Counted from the first letter of the stretch, positions 46,260 to 55,190 are shown. The stretch: 64,000 bases of DNA from Pedosphaera parvula Ellin514 (GCF_000172555.1 NZ_ABOX02000020.1:51907-115906); one strand, 5' to 3'. Made by a program: numbers and translations. Notes: generated by a model not told the origin, from the sequence alone.

Positions 46260-46619
46260 TTATTTGGTGTGCGCCACTGCATCGATCATGCCATGTAAGT
46301 GAGCAGCGGCGTTCTCGATGTCCAAATGCTTGTATTGTCCAGCCCGGCTTTCGGCGCTTAACACTGCGCAACGGTGAACATTTGCGAAATCGCCATAGGG
46401 GAATTTGTATCTTGCCTTGGTATCCTCGGGTTCATTCTCATCGATTCCGAGGTGCCATTTCCCATATTCGTTGAACCCGTGCTCTTCGATGAACTCATTT
46501 TCCTTTTTTGTGGAAGGTTGGTGTTCGCTCCAGGCGTCTCTTTCGTCGAATATGACATGTCCCTCCGCGATGAGTTCCTTGGCGCGATCGAATCCCTTTT
46601 TATTTAGTTTTACTGCCAT
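46260..46619 (-). CDS. Small conserved-looking protein of unknown function
   Basis: The ATG at 46619 gives 119 codons including stop and has a good Shine-Dalgarno (GGAG about 9 nt upstream). A longer in-frame reading to 46820 has no such site. The protein is hydrophilic and acidic, begins MAVKLNKKGFDRAKELIAEG, and contains DERDAWSEHQPS, GKWHLGIDENEPED and KYKFPYGDF-like aromatic patches. No signal peptide, membrane segment or catalytic motif is visible. I do not recognise its family. Neighbours are psiE-like and rhodanese genes on the same strand, with gaps of 127 and 300 bp. Confidence 0.72.
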   Translation of the reverse strand: MAVKLNKKGFDRAKELIAEGHVIFDERDAWSEHQPSTKKENEFIEEHGFNEYGKWHLGIDENEPEDTKARYKFPYGDFANVHRCAVLSAESRAGQYKHLDIENAAAHLHGMIDAVAHTK

Positions 46620-46919
46620 ACGTTTTATCTCCGTTTCTCCGTCTTCGATTTGTCGATATAACCTCTTGTCAAAAGCGTAACGGACAGTGGCCGAGTTCCG
46701 AGTGGGGCGTTCCCCCCATCGTGAATGGAGATGCTCTGCAAAGGGGGGGCAAGGATCAAGATAGGATCTTGACGCAGGCTTATCGCGCTGAGTGGGAAGG
46801 TTGGTCTGAGTTTTCTCCAAGGAGGGAAGAAATCAATGATATCCGCCCAGCAGTTGAGAGGCTTCCCCATGTGATTCGCGCAGGGCCTGGACAAGGAGAA
46901 GACTGAGCCGTTTACTTTG
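46620..46919. other. 300-bp intergenic region
   Basis: It lies upstream of the small unknown gene and downstream of the rhodanese gene. Weak open frames exist in several phases but none has a start site or composition that supports translation. It probably holds the promoter of the small gene, whose ribosome binding site is at the left end. Confidence 0.4.
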
Positions 46920-47360
46920 TTATTTCTCGATGGGTTTGCCGGCTTTTTCCCAGGCACTCATGCCGCCTTTAAGGTCGTAAACGGATTTAAAATCGAGCTG
47001 GTTCATCATTTTGCAGGCTTTGGCGCTGCGGCCTCCGACGGCACAGTTCACGAGGTACGATTTGTCCTTTGGGAGTTGCTCCAGTTTTTTCTTAAAATCC
47101 TGATTGTGATAATCGATGTTGGTGGCTCCGGCGATGTGACCGGAGGCAAATTCAGCGGGAGTGCGCACGTCCAGGACAACCACCTTCTTGTCGGTGACAA
47201 GCTGTTGGGCTTTGTCGGGATCAATGGGTTCAGGAGGAGTCTTGACGGTTTGGGTGGATGACGCTGGAGCTTTGGCTTCTTCTGCTGCAGCGAAGTGGGC
47301 GGCGGCGAAGGTTACGCAAAGGATGCAGAGCAAGTGGCAGGTTTTCTTGATTGGTTTCAT
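46920..47360 (-). CDS. Exported single-domain rhodanese
   Basis: A 146-residue protein with a Sec signal peptide (KKTCHLLCILCVTFAAAHFAAAEE region, cleavage near residue 26), a threonine/proline linker and one rhodanese domain (about 45-142). The domain shows VVVLDVRTPAEFASGHIAGATNI and the active-site loop with C106 in NCAVGGRSAKA. C106 would carry a persulfide in sulfur transfer; the GGRS loop is one residue pattern of single-domain rhodaneses. Periplasmic location is inferred from the signal. It stands alone, with gaps of 300 bp or about 270 bp on either side. Confidence 0.9.
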   Translation of the reverse strand: MKPIKKTCHLLCILCVTFAAAHFAAAEEAKAPASSTQTVKTPPEPIDPDKAQQLVTDKKVVVLDVRTPAEFASGHIAGATNIDYHNQDFKKKLEQLPKDKSYLVNCAVGGRSAKACKMMNQLDFKSVYDLKGGMSAWEKAGKPIEK

Positions 47361-47629
47361 ATCAGATAACGGAGATTATAGATTATTTTGTGAAAAGAAG
47401 CGAGGAGGCAATTAAATGCAATCCGGGGGTGGGGAACGGAGAAAGAATGTAATCCGGCCCTCAGTGGAGTAATTCCAAGTTCCAAGGTTCCGACTTCGTT
47501 GATTTGGAATGATTGAAAAGACGGGGCAATTCTGCTTTACCTGATATTGCTGAACCGATAATTTTTTACTAAAAGCAAACGCCTTAAAATCCTGCAACCA
47601 ACTTCGATGAAAACTCAGTGTCGCTACGT

Positions 47630-49597
47630 ATGAATATAGTTGTCCCCTCATCCAAAGTAGTGGCGGTGGCTGGCAAGGCTGGAACGGCGAAAACCGGTTG
47701 GAGGGTGCACCTTTGTTGGGCGGTGAGTCTTTTCCTTGTCAGCCTCGGAGGCAAGCTATGGTACATTTTGCACTATGGGAGCTCTTTGCCGTATTACGAT
47801 CAATGGGATGGCGAGGCAGTGGACATGTATATTCCGTATTTTGAGCATCAGCTCTCGCTGGCCAACCTGTTCACGGCTCATAATGAACACCGGGTTTTCT
47901 TCACGAGGATTTATGATCTGGCACTGCTGCTATTGAATGGGCAGTGGGACAACCTAGTGCAAACCGTCTGCAACGCGATCATCTACACGGCAGGGATTGC
48001 AGGCTTCGGCTGGCTGATGGCCGGGTTGATTGGGAAAAGGATCTGGCCTGTCATATGGTTGCCGCTGGTGTTGATTTTGGTGCTTCCGTTTGCTTACGAG
48101 AACACGCTGTGGGGATTTCAGTCCAGTTTTTATTTCATGGCGCTTTTTTCCCTGCTGACCGTCTGGCTCCTGGGGATGAGCGAACCCAAATCGAGCCGGT
48201 GGCGATTGGGTCTGATGGCGGCCGGGGCGACGTTGTTTACGGTGGCTTCGGGCTTCCTGGCTGCGGTGGCGGTGGCAACACTGGTGATGTTGGATTTATT
48301 GAAGGACCGGCGGAATTGGCGGCAGTACGTGCCGACCCTGGGGGCATGCGCGGTGCTCGCTATCATCGGCATAATGATCAAAGTGGATGTTCCACGGCAT
48401 CATCAGTTGGCGGCTCATTCATTAGGAGAATTTCTGAACGCACTTGCCACACAGCTCGCGTGGCCGTGTGCTTTTCAACCATGGGTGGCTCCCATAAACC
48501 TTCTGCCCATCGGAGTCCTGGCATGGATTTATATTCGCTCGGACCACAGGGAAATGCTGGCGGAAAGAATGATTCTTGGAGTTGGTTGCTGGGTGATACT
48601 CCAGGCGGTGGCGGGAGCTTATGCCCGAGGCAGCAAGGGGCAGATACTTGCTTCGCGGTACATGGAACTTTCGTGCTTCCTGATGGTGCTCAATTGCATG
48701 TGCATATACCTCCTGTTAACGCGGCACCGTCGACATCTCAAATTCCCACGAATCTGCTACTTGAGCACAGCTGGCTGGCTGGTGTGCTGTCTTTTTGGCT
48801 TGTGGTCCCTGAACGGATTCATCGCAAAATCCGTTCTTACCTCAGTACAGTTTTCCGCGAAGGCCCGGGAGGAGGCTACGCGCGCATTCATGGCCACGAA
48901 TGACGAGCATGTGCTCAATGACAAGGAGCCTTTGTTGCTTCCATTTCCCTATGTGCCGATGCTGGTTTTCCTGTTGCGCGAGAATGATGTTCGCAGTCGG
49001 CTTCCAACTTGTGTACGGGATCCGTTAAAAGTGTTGGACAAGGGTGATGGGACATTTGTGCATAACGGATGGAAACTGGCTGAACCGGATGCGCCTACGG
49101 AAAGGAGCTGGGGATCGTATTCAGTAGCGGGCGCGAACGTTCCAAGAAGCTTCAAGAGTTTGCCGATCAAAAAAAGTACCTTGTCGTATTTGGAAATTCC
49201 GGTGGCTGGTGACCTGGGCGAGGCAGGGTTGTCCCTTCAACTGGTGGACATGGCCAGCGGCAAAACAATCGACATCAAGCCAACCAGGAAGGCGGGCGGA
49301 CGCTGGTTGAATATCCAGGTTGCGGCGCCAGACGGTGAGTTCGAGATTGTGGCGCGGGATGAGAGCGAAACCAAATGGTTTGCGTTTAAGGAGCCGCGTG
49401 AGATGGGGCGGTTCTCTTATTTGGCGACAAAGGTGTCCGCGGCGTGGGGATACTTTGTGATAGCCGGACTGGCGTGCCTTATTTTTAGCCTGGTGAAGCT
49501 ATTTGCGGATCGGACACTAATTGGAACCTCCCCTGACGGCGAATTGCGGGAGCGGGCAGGGAGTGGCTTGGTTAGCTATACCGAACGCCAAAATTAA
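47630..49597 (+). CDS. Large multi-spanning membrane protein, GT-C-like, function unknown
   Basis: An approximately 655-residue protein with about eleven hydrophobic segments up to residue 400, then a soluble beta-rich domain (about 430-600) and a final membrane helix near 610-630. The start YYDQWDGEAVDMYIPYFE after the first helix, and the later NEHRVFFTR, recall the acidic first loops of GT-C glycosyltransferases. The family could not be assigned. The ATG at 47630 is preferred to a GTG at 47618; neither has a clear ribosome binding site. The gene is monocistronic and convergent with the flavin reductase gene across a palindromic element. Confidence 0.7.
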   Translation: MNIVVPSSKVVAVAGKAGTAKTGWRVHLCWAVSLFLVSLGGKLWYILHYGSSLPYYDQWDGEAVDMYIPYFEHQLSLANLFTAHNEHRVFFTRIYDLALLLLNGQWDNLVQTVCNAIIYTAGIAGFGWLMAGLIGKRIWPVIWLPLVLILVLPFAYENTLWGFQSSFYFMALFSLLTVWLLGMSEPKSSRWRLGLMAAGATLFTVASGFLAAVAVATLVMLDLLKDRRNWRQYVPTLGACAVLAIIGIMIKVDVPRHHQLAAHSLGEFLNALATQLAWPCAFQPWVAPINLLPIGVLAWIYIRSDHREMLAERMILGVGCWVILQAVAGAYARGSKGQILASRYMELSCFLMVLNCMCIYLLLTRHRRHLKFPRICYLSTAGWLVCCLFGLWSLNGFIAKSVLTSVQFSAKAREEATRAFMATNDEHVLNDKEPLLLPFPYVPMLVFLLRENDVRSRLPTCVRDPLKVLDKGDGTFVHNGWKLAEPDAPTERSWGSYSVAGANVPRSFKSLPIKKSTLSYLEIPVAGDLGEAGLSLQLVDMASGKTIDIKPTRKAGGRWLNIQVAAPDGEFEIVARDESETKWFAFKEPREMGRFSYLATKVSAAWGYFVIAGLACLIFSLVKLFADRTLIGTSPDGELRERAGSGLVSYTERQN

Positions 49598-49900
49598 TTT
49601 CCGGAATGGGAAAAGAAACGGAATGAAAGGAGGCGGTAAGCCGGATGAACGTGGAGACTGAAAAAGCCATGACCCTGAGGAAAGAGGAGCCTCGTTAGTC
49701 ATTGGGTACAGGGTGCTTTTGATTTGAGGCGGCGTTGTCGGCCTTGGCGTTATCTTTCAGATAGCGCCTGCGGCCTCCGCCTTGCCTCAAATCAAAATCC
49801 CTCCTGCCATCCGGAAATTTCTTTCGGCATTCGGTATAGATTATGTCCTGCCGAAATGGAACAAGCCTGGCTGTCGGGTGTGGGTGCGTGTGCGTTATGA
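49598..49900. other. 303-bp convergent intergenic region holding a nested palindrome
   Basis: It lies between two convergent genes and has no gene. It contains the 81-bp palindromic element described at 49717-49797. The rest shows nothing further. Confidence 0.6.
49717..49797. repeat. 81-bp nested palindrome with 14-bp perfect terminal inverted repeats
   Basis: Outer arms TTTTGATTTGAGGC (49717-49730) and its exact complement (49784-49797) enclose GC-rich inner arms: GGCG/CGCC and GGCC/GGCC pairs. A central stem of GGCGTTATC against GATAGCGCC closes on TTTCA. The element can fold almost end to end as one long hairpin. This layout resembles REP/MITE-like units or a bidirectional terminator. 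No copy with the same arms was seen elsewhere in the window. Confidence 0.7.
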
Positions 49901-50536
49901 TTAATGGTTCTTTTTCCATTCTTCGTAGGGAATACGGGACATGGAAAAGAAGGCATCCCTGGTTTTGACGTAGGCGCCGAGGCCATTCATGCGCCCGATG
50001 GCGTGGAGATTTTCGGCGCGGATGTAGGGGCCTTTGGGATCGATGAACTCGTCCTTCACGTAAATCGAAATGACTTCGCCGAGGATAATGCGGGAACGGC
50101 CGATTTCCATGGTGGTGACTTCGCGGCATTCGAGGCTGGCGGGAGCTTCGAGGATTCTCGGCGGAGAAACCTTGGAGGACGGAGCGGTGTTCAGCTTGGC
50201 CATTTCCAATTCGTTCACGCCTGTGGGGAAATCGATGGCGCAAATATTCATGGCTTCAGCGATATCTTCACTGACGACGTTGATGACGAATTCGCGGGTG
50301 TTGCGGATGTTGCGCGCGGTGTCCTTGCCGATGATGCCCGGGCCAGGGCGATTGCCGACACCGATGGCGACGATGGCAGGATCAGTGCCGACGTAGTTGT
50401 AGGCGCTGAAAGGGGCAGCGTTGACCTTGCCTTCGAGATCGATGGTGGTGATCAGTGCGATGGGGCGGGGTGCGACGAGGCCGATGAGGAGATTGTAGGT
50501 TAGATTTGGAACGGCTTGGGAGAGGTCGAAAGTCAT
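49901..50536 (-). CDS. Flavin reductase-like FMN-binding protein
   Basis: A cytoplasmic flavoprotein of 211 residues with the split-barrel flavin reductase fold. LVAPRPIALITTIDLEGKVNAAPFSAYNYVG (residues about 20-50), GKDTARNIRNTREFVINVVSED (about 72-95) and GEVISIYVKDEFID (about 150) are the FMN-site and core blocks of the family. Members reduce free flavin or act as NAD(P)H:FMN oxidoreductases; a partner monooxygenase is not nearby. Short gaps separate it from two acetyltransferase genes upstream on the same strand. They may be co-transcribed, although the first gap is 74 bp. Confidence 0.9.
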   Translation of the reverse strand: MTFDLSQAVPNLTYNLLIGLVAPRPIALITTIDLEGKVNAAPFSAYNYVGTDPAIVAIGVGNRPGPGIIGKDTARNIRNTREFVINVVSEDIAEAMNICAIDFPTGVNELEMAKLNTAPSSKVSPPRILEAPASLECREVTTMEIGRSRIILGEVISIYVKDEFIDPKGPYIRAENLHAIGRMNGLGAYVKTRDAFFSMSRIPYEEWKKNH

Positions 50537-50610
50537 GGTTGAAGCTGGAACGACCGGGACATTCAGTCAACGATGGATTTATGGGGAACCAGTAAATGAC
50601 AGGCTGAATG

Positions 50611-51129
50611 TTAAACAGCACGGTTCAGGTCCAATTGCATCAGTTCGAAGTCATAGAATTTTCCGTCGAGGTGCAGGGCCTGGGGTTCGATGCCGCAACT
50701 GACGAAGCCGAAGCGTTGATGGAGGATGCGGGCGGGTTCGTTGGTAGTTGTCACTTGTAACGTAGCGAATCGGACGCCGGGAAGGCTGCGCGCGAATTCA
50801 ATACGAGCCTCCATCAAATGGCGGCCGAGGGAGCGTCCACGGTAAGCGGGTAAGATATAGAATCCCCAGAAAAAGACCTTATGGGAGTATTTAGGATTGA
50901 GTTTGCGGCTCATTGCGGCGACGCCGGCGCACACATCGTCCAGAAAGCAACCGAAGAGATAAGTGCCCTCGGATTCGTAACGGTCCATGCGGGACTGCAA
51001 CTCGGCGAGGTCGCAGAGGGCTTCCCACTCGGCAGAGGGGCCTACGAATTGCGGGACATCCTTGAGCGCGCATTGGCGAATGTGCTGGTATGCGGGCGCG
51101 TCGGATGAGGTGAGTGGGCGGATGGTCAT
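50611..51129 (-). CDS. GNAT N-acetyltransferase
   Basis: A 172-residue acyl-CoA-dependent acetyltransferase. Motif A with the acetyl-CoA-binding R/Q-x-x-G-x-G/A pattern is visible as LPAYRGRSLGRHLMEARIEFAR (about 95-115), preceded by a beta-strand FFWGFYI. The C-terminal motif B region is ARILHQRFGFVSCGIEP. The substrate is unknown; proteins of this type acetylate small amines, antibiotics or protein N-termini. It lies 69 bp from another GNAT gene on the same strand. Confidence 0.88.
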   Translation of the reverse strand: MTIRPLTSSDAPAYQHIRQCALKDVPQFVGPSAEWEALCDLAELQSRMDRYESEGTYLFGCFLDDVCAGVAAMSRKLNPKYSHKVFFWGFYILPAYRGRSLGRHLMEARIEFARSLPGVRFATLQVTTTNEPARILHQRFGFVSCGIEPQALHLDGKFYDFELMQLDLNRAV

Positions 51130-51198
51130 GGTGACTGTTGGCTTGTATGCGGGGAAGCATAGCGACAGTTCGCTGGAGGGTAACGATCAGGCAAAGGT

Positions 51199-51690
51199 TC
51201 ACGTGACTTTGTATTCATAACGTGAAACAAAATACGGGCCAACCTGCCTGTCGCTGTGATGGCGGAATCCGAATTTTTCGTACACGGCCTTCAGGCGTGG
51301 GCGTGATGCCTCACAGTCGAGGCGCAAATGTTCTCTGCCAAGGAGACGCGTCCTCTCAACCGCCCAACTCAACAAAACCGAAGAAATGCCACCCCCTGCG
51401 AACCTCCTTCTGACCGCAAGCCGATGCACAAAACCGGACTTTGCGAGCGGAATGTCTGGCCAGAACAGTTTGTCTTCGAGCTGAAACTTCACAACGCCAG
51501 CTGGCTCACCATTACACTCAGCAATGAAGAACAGCCCGGCATCGACATCGGCAGCGATGTGTGATGGCAGCAACTCCTCATTTCTCCACATGGCCATTCC
51601 GCTCTCCTGCAACCAGCGCGCCGCCTCAGAGAGAATACCAGCGACCGCTTCAGTATCTTGTCGCGTCGCTTGTCGGATGGATGGGTGCAT
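51199..51690 (-). CDS. GNAT N-acetyltransferase
   Basis: A 163-residue acetyltransferase distinct from its neighbour. It has the strand VHRLAVRRRFAGGGISSVLLSWAVERTR (about 87-114), with the acetyl-CoA loop R-R-x-F-A-G-G-G, and the C-terminal LKAVYEKFGFRHHSDRQVG. The N-terminal half (IRQATRQDTEAVAGILSEAARWL, GMAMWRNEELLP) resembles acetyltransferases with a MxxW start region. The substrate is unknown. Confidence 0.88.
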   Translation of the reverse strand: MHPSIRQATRQDTEAVAGILSEAARWLQESGMAMWRNEELLPSHIAADVDAGLFFIAECNGEPAGVVKFQLEDKLFWPDIPLAKSGFVHRLAVRRRFAGGGISSVLLSWAVERTRLLGREHLRLDCEASRPRLKAVYEKFGFRHHSDRQVGPYFVSRYEYKVT

Positions 51691-51719
51691 GCTGGTCTAT
51701 GGATAAAACATCATTACTT

Positions 51720-52148
51720 TTAGCCTGCTTTCTTGCTAACAACCGCATAAAAATATGAAACACTGTCCACCTTCCCATTTTCCAGTAACTTGAAGGCTTT
51801 CCCAATAGGATTCCATACGTTCCCATTTGGCGTCTCAATCACCATTATCTTCGTATTGCCAAAACCCAGCTTCGACCAAATGCTCTGTTCTGGCATCTTC
51901 CAAACTCCGCCTTGATGACGCACCAGCACTTCGCCGACGTAACAGCCGAATGAAAAGATGGTCGAACCAATCTGGCCTGGGGTCAGCTTCTCCGAATGAA
52001 ATCTCCCGATGATGCCGTCGACATCAGCCAAACTCCGTGGCGAATAATCAAGCTCGATGGAATCAACGTTTCGGGCGGCATCCACCGCAAGTTGTGCAAG
52101 TGCAGCAGCGTTTTCCGGCGTGGGTGGATATTGCAGACGTAGATTCAT
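51720..52148 (-). CDS. Small protein of unknown function
   Basis: A 142-residue soluble protein. It shows a helical N-terminus (TPENAAALAQLAVDAARNVDSIELDY), then SLADVDGIIGRFHSEKLTPG, a glycine-rich strand (STIFSFGCYVGEVLVRHQGGVW) and a beta-rich C-terminus (VWNPIGKAFKLLENG). The pattern of an alpha domain followed by a sheet with GEV-(V/I) is seen in several uncharacterised DUF families that occur near secretion effectors; I do not assign one. The ATG at 52148 is the only good start. It is 30 bp downstream of the GNAT gene stop on the same strand. Confidence 0.7.
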   Translation of the reverse strand: MNLRLQYPPTPENAAALAQLAVDAARNVDSIELDYSPRSLADVDGIIGRFHSEKLTPGQIGSTIFSFGCYVGEVLVRHQGGVWKMPEQSIWSKLGFGNTKIMVIETPNGNVWNPIGKAFKLLENGKVDSVSYFYAVVSKKAG

Positions 52149-52300
52149 TATTTAATTATAGGGAAAGAATTCCTGCCAAGTTGATTCATGGCAAAGCGGG
52201 GGAATGGTTTCCTCGTTTCGTTCTGTAGGTAGAATTAGGAGTTGGAATGAACGCGGTCAAGGGGAAATAGCCGGGCGTGGACGTGCTGGCGTCCGTGTCC

Positions 52301-52798
52301 TCAGACCTTCACGCTCTTGTAATAACTCTCAGATGACTCCTCGACAAGCACATGCTTTGACGGCGTTGCGACCTCTGCCCTGAAAAGGGCGGCTGTCTCC
52401 GATGGCAGAATGATGGCGAATTCGCCCACGATACTTCGATCATCGGCATCCCATTCGGCACGAAAACGAAGGTACCAATTTCCATCTTCTGGCGCGACGC
52501 CGATGAAGACTTCATCGTCATCCGGCGTGGCCTCGAATAAGGTCCGTGGTGTTTCGAACATGGCGAACAGATCGTGGAAGGTGATTTGGCCTTCGTCGAA
52601 ATGAAGGCCGTCGTGTTGCCACCAGTCGTGGTAAAGGCGGAGTGGCTGGGGTGCCAAGTCGAGACTCTGCAAAAATGTGGTTATTCGACGCAATATGGCG
52701 GAGAGTTCGCCGACGGGAATTTGGTCTGCGGTGTGGAAGGCTATTCCGGATGGTGGTGAAAAGGGCATGAGATTTTCGATGATCTGCGGAATCGTCAA
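52301..52798 (-). CDS. Hypothetical acidic protein
   Basis: A 165-residue acidic cytoplasmic protein without signal or membrane segment. It contains aromatic, acidic stretches (RLYHDWWQHDGLHFDEGQ, VFIGVAPEDGNWYLRFRAEWD) and a C-terminal LVEESSESYYKSVKV. It overlaps the next gene by 4 bp (ATGA, 52795-52798), so the two are translated together. The composition would suit an immunity or immunity-like protein, but no matching toxin is visible. I do not recognise it. Confidence 0.7.
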   Translation of the reverse strand: MTIPQIIENLMPFSPPSGIAFHTADQIPVGELSAILRRITTFLQSLDLAPQPLRLYHDWWQHDGLHFDEGQITFHDLFAMFETPRTLFEATPDDDEVFIGVAPEDGNWYLRFRAEWDADDRSIVGEFAIILPSETAALFRAEVATPSKHVLVEESSESYYKSVKV

Positions 52799-53142
52799 AT
52801 AGATCGGACTTTGCCGTCTGAACCTGCGACAAATGTGGTTTTGCGTCGGTTTGCTTTGTTGCCTGACTCGAGCTGTTCCCAGGCCTGTCGCAACAGCTTC
52901 CTGCCAGTCTCGATCTGACCGTTGCGGTAGTGTTGCTGAGCTTGCCTTGCATATCCCAGAGCAATCATGAACCAGTTGTGGCGTGTCTTGTTGCGATTCC
53001 GTGCGATTTTGTCTTCGATACGTTCGACGAACTCCGCGACCTTCTTATTGATCTCAAGATTTGAGTCGAAGTCAGGCCAAGCTGATGCGACCAAATAGCA
53101 TCCACTGATGTGACCCATTGTGTTGTCATCGTTGAATGGCAT
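52795..53142 (-). CDS. Hypothetical helical protein
   Basis: A 115-residue, mostly helical basic protein. The central part IARNRNKTRHNWFMIALGYARQAQQHYRNGQIETGRKLLRQAWEQLE (split here into short blocks: NWFMIALGYARQAQ, GRKLLRQAWEQLE) looks like a small TPR-like or helical-hairpin unit. An acidic N-terminus (MPFNDDNTMGHIS) precedes it. Its stop overlaps the start of the 165-residue gene downstream, so it is the first gene of a two-gene unit. Function unknown. Confidence 0.68.
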   Translation of the reverse strand: MPFNDDNTMGHISGCYLVASAWPDFDSNLEINKKVAEFVERIEDKIARNRNKTRHNWFMIALGYARQAQQHYRNGQIETGRKLLRQAWEQLESGNKANRRKTTFVAGSDGKVRSI

Positions 53143-53257
53143 GAGCGGCTAGTGACCTATGACGAGAACTGAGCCATGCCGGGGTGGTGGTGTCAACTGG
53201 GAATGCGGGACTACGAGGCAGACGGCGTTGGTTGCGGTTTTTTCCACGTCATTTGTC

Positions 53258-53605
53258 TCACCGTCTGCGCTGGTAGAAAGCTTCAATCTTTTCCTTCGCC
53301 TCGCGCAGGCCGACTCCGGGATTCTGCTCCCGGTAAAGTTTGATGGCTGCAATCTTCCCGTTGGGAACGCTGGCCAGTTGTTCAACCTCGGGGGATAGGC
53401 CGGACGGTGGTGGCTGTGGCAGTTCAATGCCTTGGTGCTTGAGGAGGGCGTCTAGTTTCTTTTGAAGCTCTCTCACTTGCAGTTGCAAAAGTTGCAAGTC
53501 AACCTGTGGTCGGGCGTTGAGGGCCGCGCCTCCTGCAAAGGCCACCACGATGACGGCGATAATGGCGTAGTCCTTGAACTCCAGAACTGCAAGTAGTGTT
53601 GTCAT
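53258..53605 (-). CDS. Membrane-anchored protein with ribosomal L7/L12 C-terminal-like domain
   Basis: A 115-residue protein. One N-terminal hydrophobic segment (DYAIIAVIVVAFAGGAALNA) is followed by a short coiled-coil (LQLLQLQVRELQKKLDALLK). A C-terminal domain (KIAAIKLYREQNPGVGLREAKEKIEAF) matches the helix-turn-helix core of L7/L12, with the G-L-x-E-A-K-x-x-(I/V)-E pattern. In L12 this surface recruits translation factors. A membrane-bound copy with unrelated N-terminus points to another use. It is preceded by a 436-bp gene-free region. Confidence 0.78.
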   Translation of the reverse strand: MTTLLAVLEFKDYAIIAVIVVAFAGGAALNARPQVDLQLLQLQVRELQKKLDALLKHQGIELPQPPPSGLSPEVEQLASVPNGKIAAIKLYREQNPGVGLREAKEKIEAFYQRRR

Positions 53606-54041
53606 AAGCTAGGTGCACTGCCGGCTAACAGTTAAATGAGTGACTTGGCGTCAATAAGTTCGTTGCACTACTTTTGTGGCAATAGCAAGTGGGGAATATG
53701 GAATTTTTTCCAGTTTTGATTTGCATGAGTCCGCCCCGCTTTTTTCGGCTATTGACGGGCCAACGGCACGTCGACCGGCGTTGCTGATTGCAACCGCGAC
53801 GCGACCGCCGCCAATCGTTGGCCACAGGTCGGCAAAACGTGTGACGAGGTGACCACCAAATTGGTGAGTCGGTTCGCAAATTGAGGACATACACTGGTTG
53901 GCCGCCAACAGAGGATTTTGAGCTTGATACGACTCTAATGGCCATGATAACAAACGTTGTTTTCAGATTTTGGCTTCTAGCCGGGTGCCACCAGCCTGAG
54001 GATGTTGTACCAGTCAAATGAACCTGCTGGCTAAGTACATA
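53606..54041. other. 436-bp gene-poor region upstream of the beta-helix gene
   Basis: No frame here has a convincing start and composition. It includes a perfect 13-nt palindrome CACCAA-A-TTGGTG at 53854-53866. The right end must contain the promoter of the beta-helix gene. A remnant of an older gene cannot be excluded. Confidence 0.45.
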
Positions 54042-55190
54042 ATGAATCCAAAAATCGTCCCTCTCATTGCTGCCGTGTGCAGCTGTTTTGCAATCACCTA
54101 CTCCGCCCGCGCCCAAGGAAGTCTCACGCCACCTGGCGCGCCCGCGCCGACGATGAAGACTTTGGCGCAAATCGAGCCGCGCACGCCGATTTCGTCGCTG
54201 CCTTACGTTATCACCAACTCCGGTTCCTACTATGTGACAACCAATCTGACAGCAACCAACATAAATACGGGCATTACGATTATCGCCAACCAGGTCACGA
54301 TCGACCTGGGCGGTTTCACTTTGCAAGGTCCAGCAGTTTCAGGCGTCGGAATCTATGTTGGGGGCAGTCTTACCAATGTGGTTTTACGGAATGGCAGCGT
54401 GACTGGTTGGGGCAGCCATGGCGTGGATGCCTACAACGGCGGCTATCCGCGCAACATGCTTTTTGAGCACCTCACCATATCCGGCAATGGTGGGCACGGC
54501 CTGTACACTGAGGCGGGCAGCATCGTGCGCGACTGCCTTTTCATAAACAATATCAACGACGGACTCAACAGCGTCGGCGGCGAAATAAGCGGCTGTATTG
54601 CCCGCAAGAATGGAGGTTACGGCTTCGAGACCAGCTACGCCACCCTGCACCACTGCCTGGCCGAGTATAATGGCGGTGGCGGCGGCTTCAGCCTTTATTC
54701 CAGCCGGGCGCTGGATTGTAACAGCCAATTTAACTCAGGCACCGGGTTTGATTGTTTTGGAATAGGGGATGCAATTCGCAAGTGCCGGATCGCCTCTAAC
54801 AATGGCAACGCCATTCACATTAATAGCGACAACGGAGCGAACGTGATCGAGGATTGTGAAATTGAGAATAACAGCTTGTATGGCATCTACGGTCCTGGTA
54901 CCGGCGGCTCATTTATTGCCAGAAATAATTTTAGCCTGAACGTCGCTGGCGGCATTGTGATTTCAGACAGCAACAATTATATTGAGGGCAATCATGTGGT
55001 GACGAGCGTCGGCGTGCATGGCATTTCAATAACCAGTTCCGGTTACACCAATAATGTCGTGGCCAAAAACGTCGTCGTCGGCGGCGGTTCTGCGAGCAAT
55101 AATTACTCGAATATCGGCGGCGCGAATGATTTCGGGCCGATTGGCAGCGCCGCCAGTGCTACAAGCCCGTGGGCGAACATTTCGCACTGA
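54042..55190 (+). CDS. Secreted right-handed beta-helix repeat protein
   Basis: An exported protein of about 382 residues. The ATG at 54042 gives a signal peptide (VPLIAAVCSCFAITYSARA). The rest is a ladder of short beta-helix coils: GITIIANQVTIDLGGFTLQG, VVLRNGSVTGWGSHGVDAYN, HLTISGNGGHGLYT, VIEDCEIENNSLYGIYG and GIVISDSNNYIEGNHV. It is rich in Asn/Gly and in NXT/S-like repeats. Proteins of this type are often polysaccharide lyases, adhesins or surface proteins; no catalytic residue was assigned. Distinct GC-rich clusters in the coils explain the shadow readings on other strands. Confidence 0.85.
   Translation: MNPKIVPLIAAVCSCFAITYSARAQGSLTPPGAPAPTMKTLAQIEPRTPISSLPYVITNSGSYYVTTNLTATNINTGITIIANQVTIDLGGFTLQGPAVSGVGIYVGGSLTNVVLRNGSVTGWGSHGVDAYNGGYPRNMLFEHLTISGNGGHGLYTEAGSIVRDCLFINNINDGLNSVGGEISGCIARKNGGYGFETSYATLHHCLAEYNGGGGGFSLYSSRALDCNSQFNSGTGFDCFGIGDAIRKCRIASNNGNAIHINSDNGANVIEDCEIENNSLYGIYGPGTGGSFIARNNFSLNVAGGIVISDSNNYIEGNHVVTSVGVHGISITSSGYTNNVVAKNVVVGGGSASNNYSNIGGANDFGPIGSAASATSPWANISH

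Noticed and set aside
53625..54326. Minus-strand open frame over the gap and the beta-helix start
   Set aside because: Basic, low-complexity translation that conflicts with a signal-peptide-bearing gene on the plus strand.
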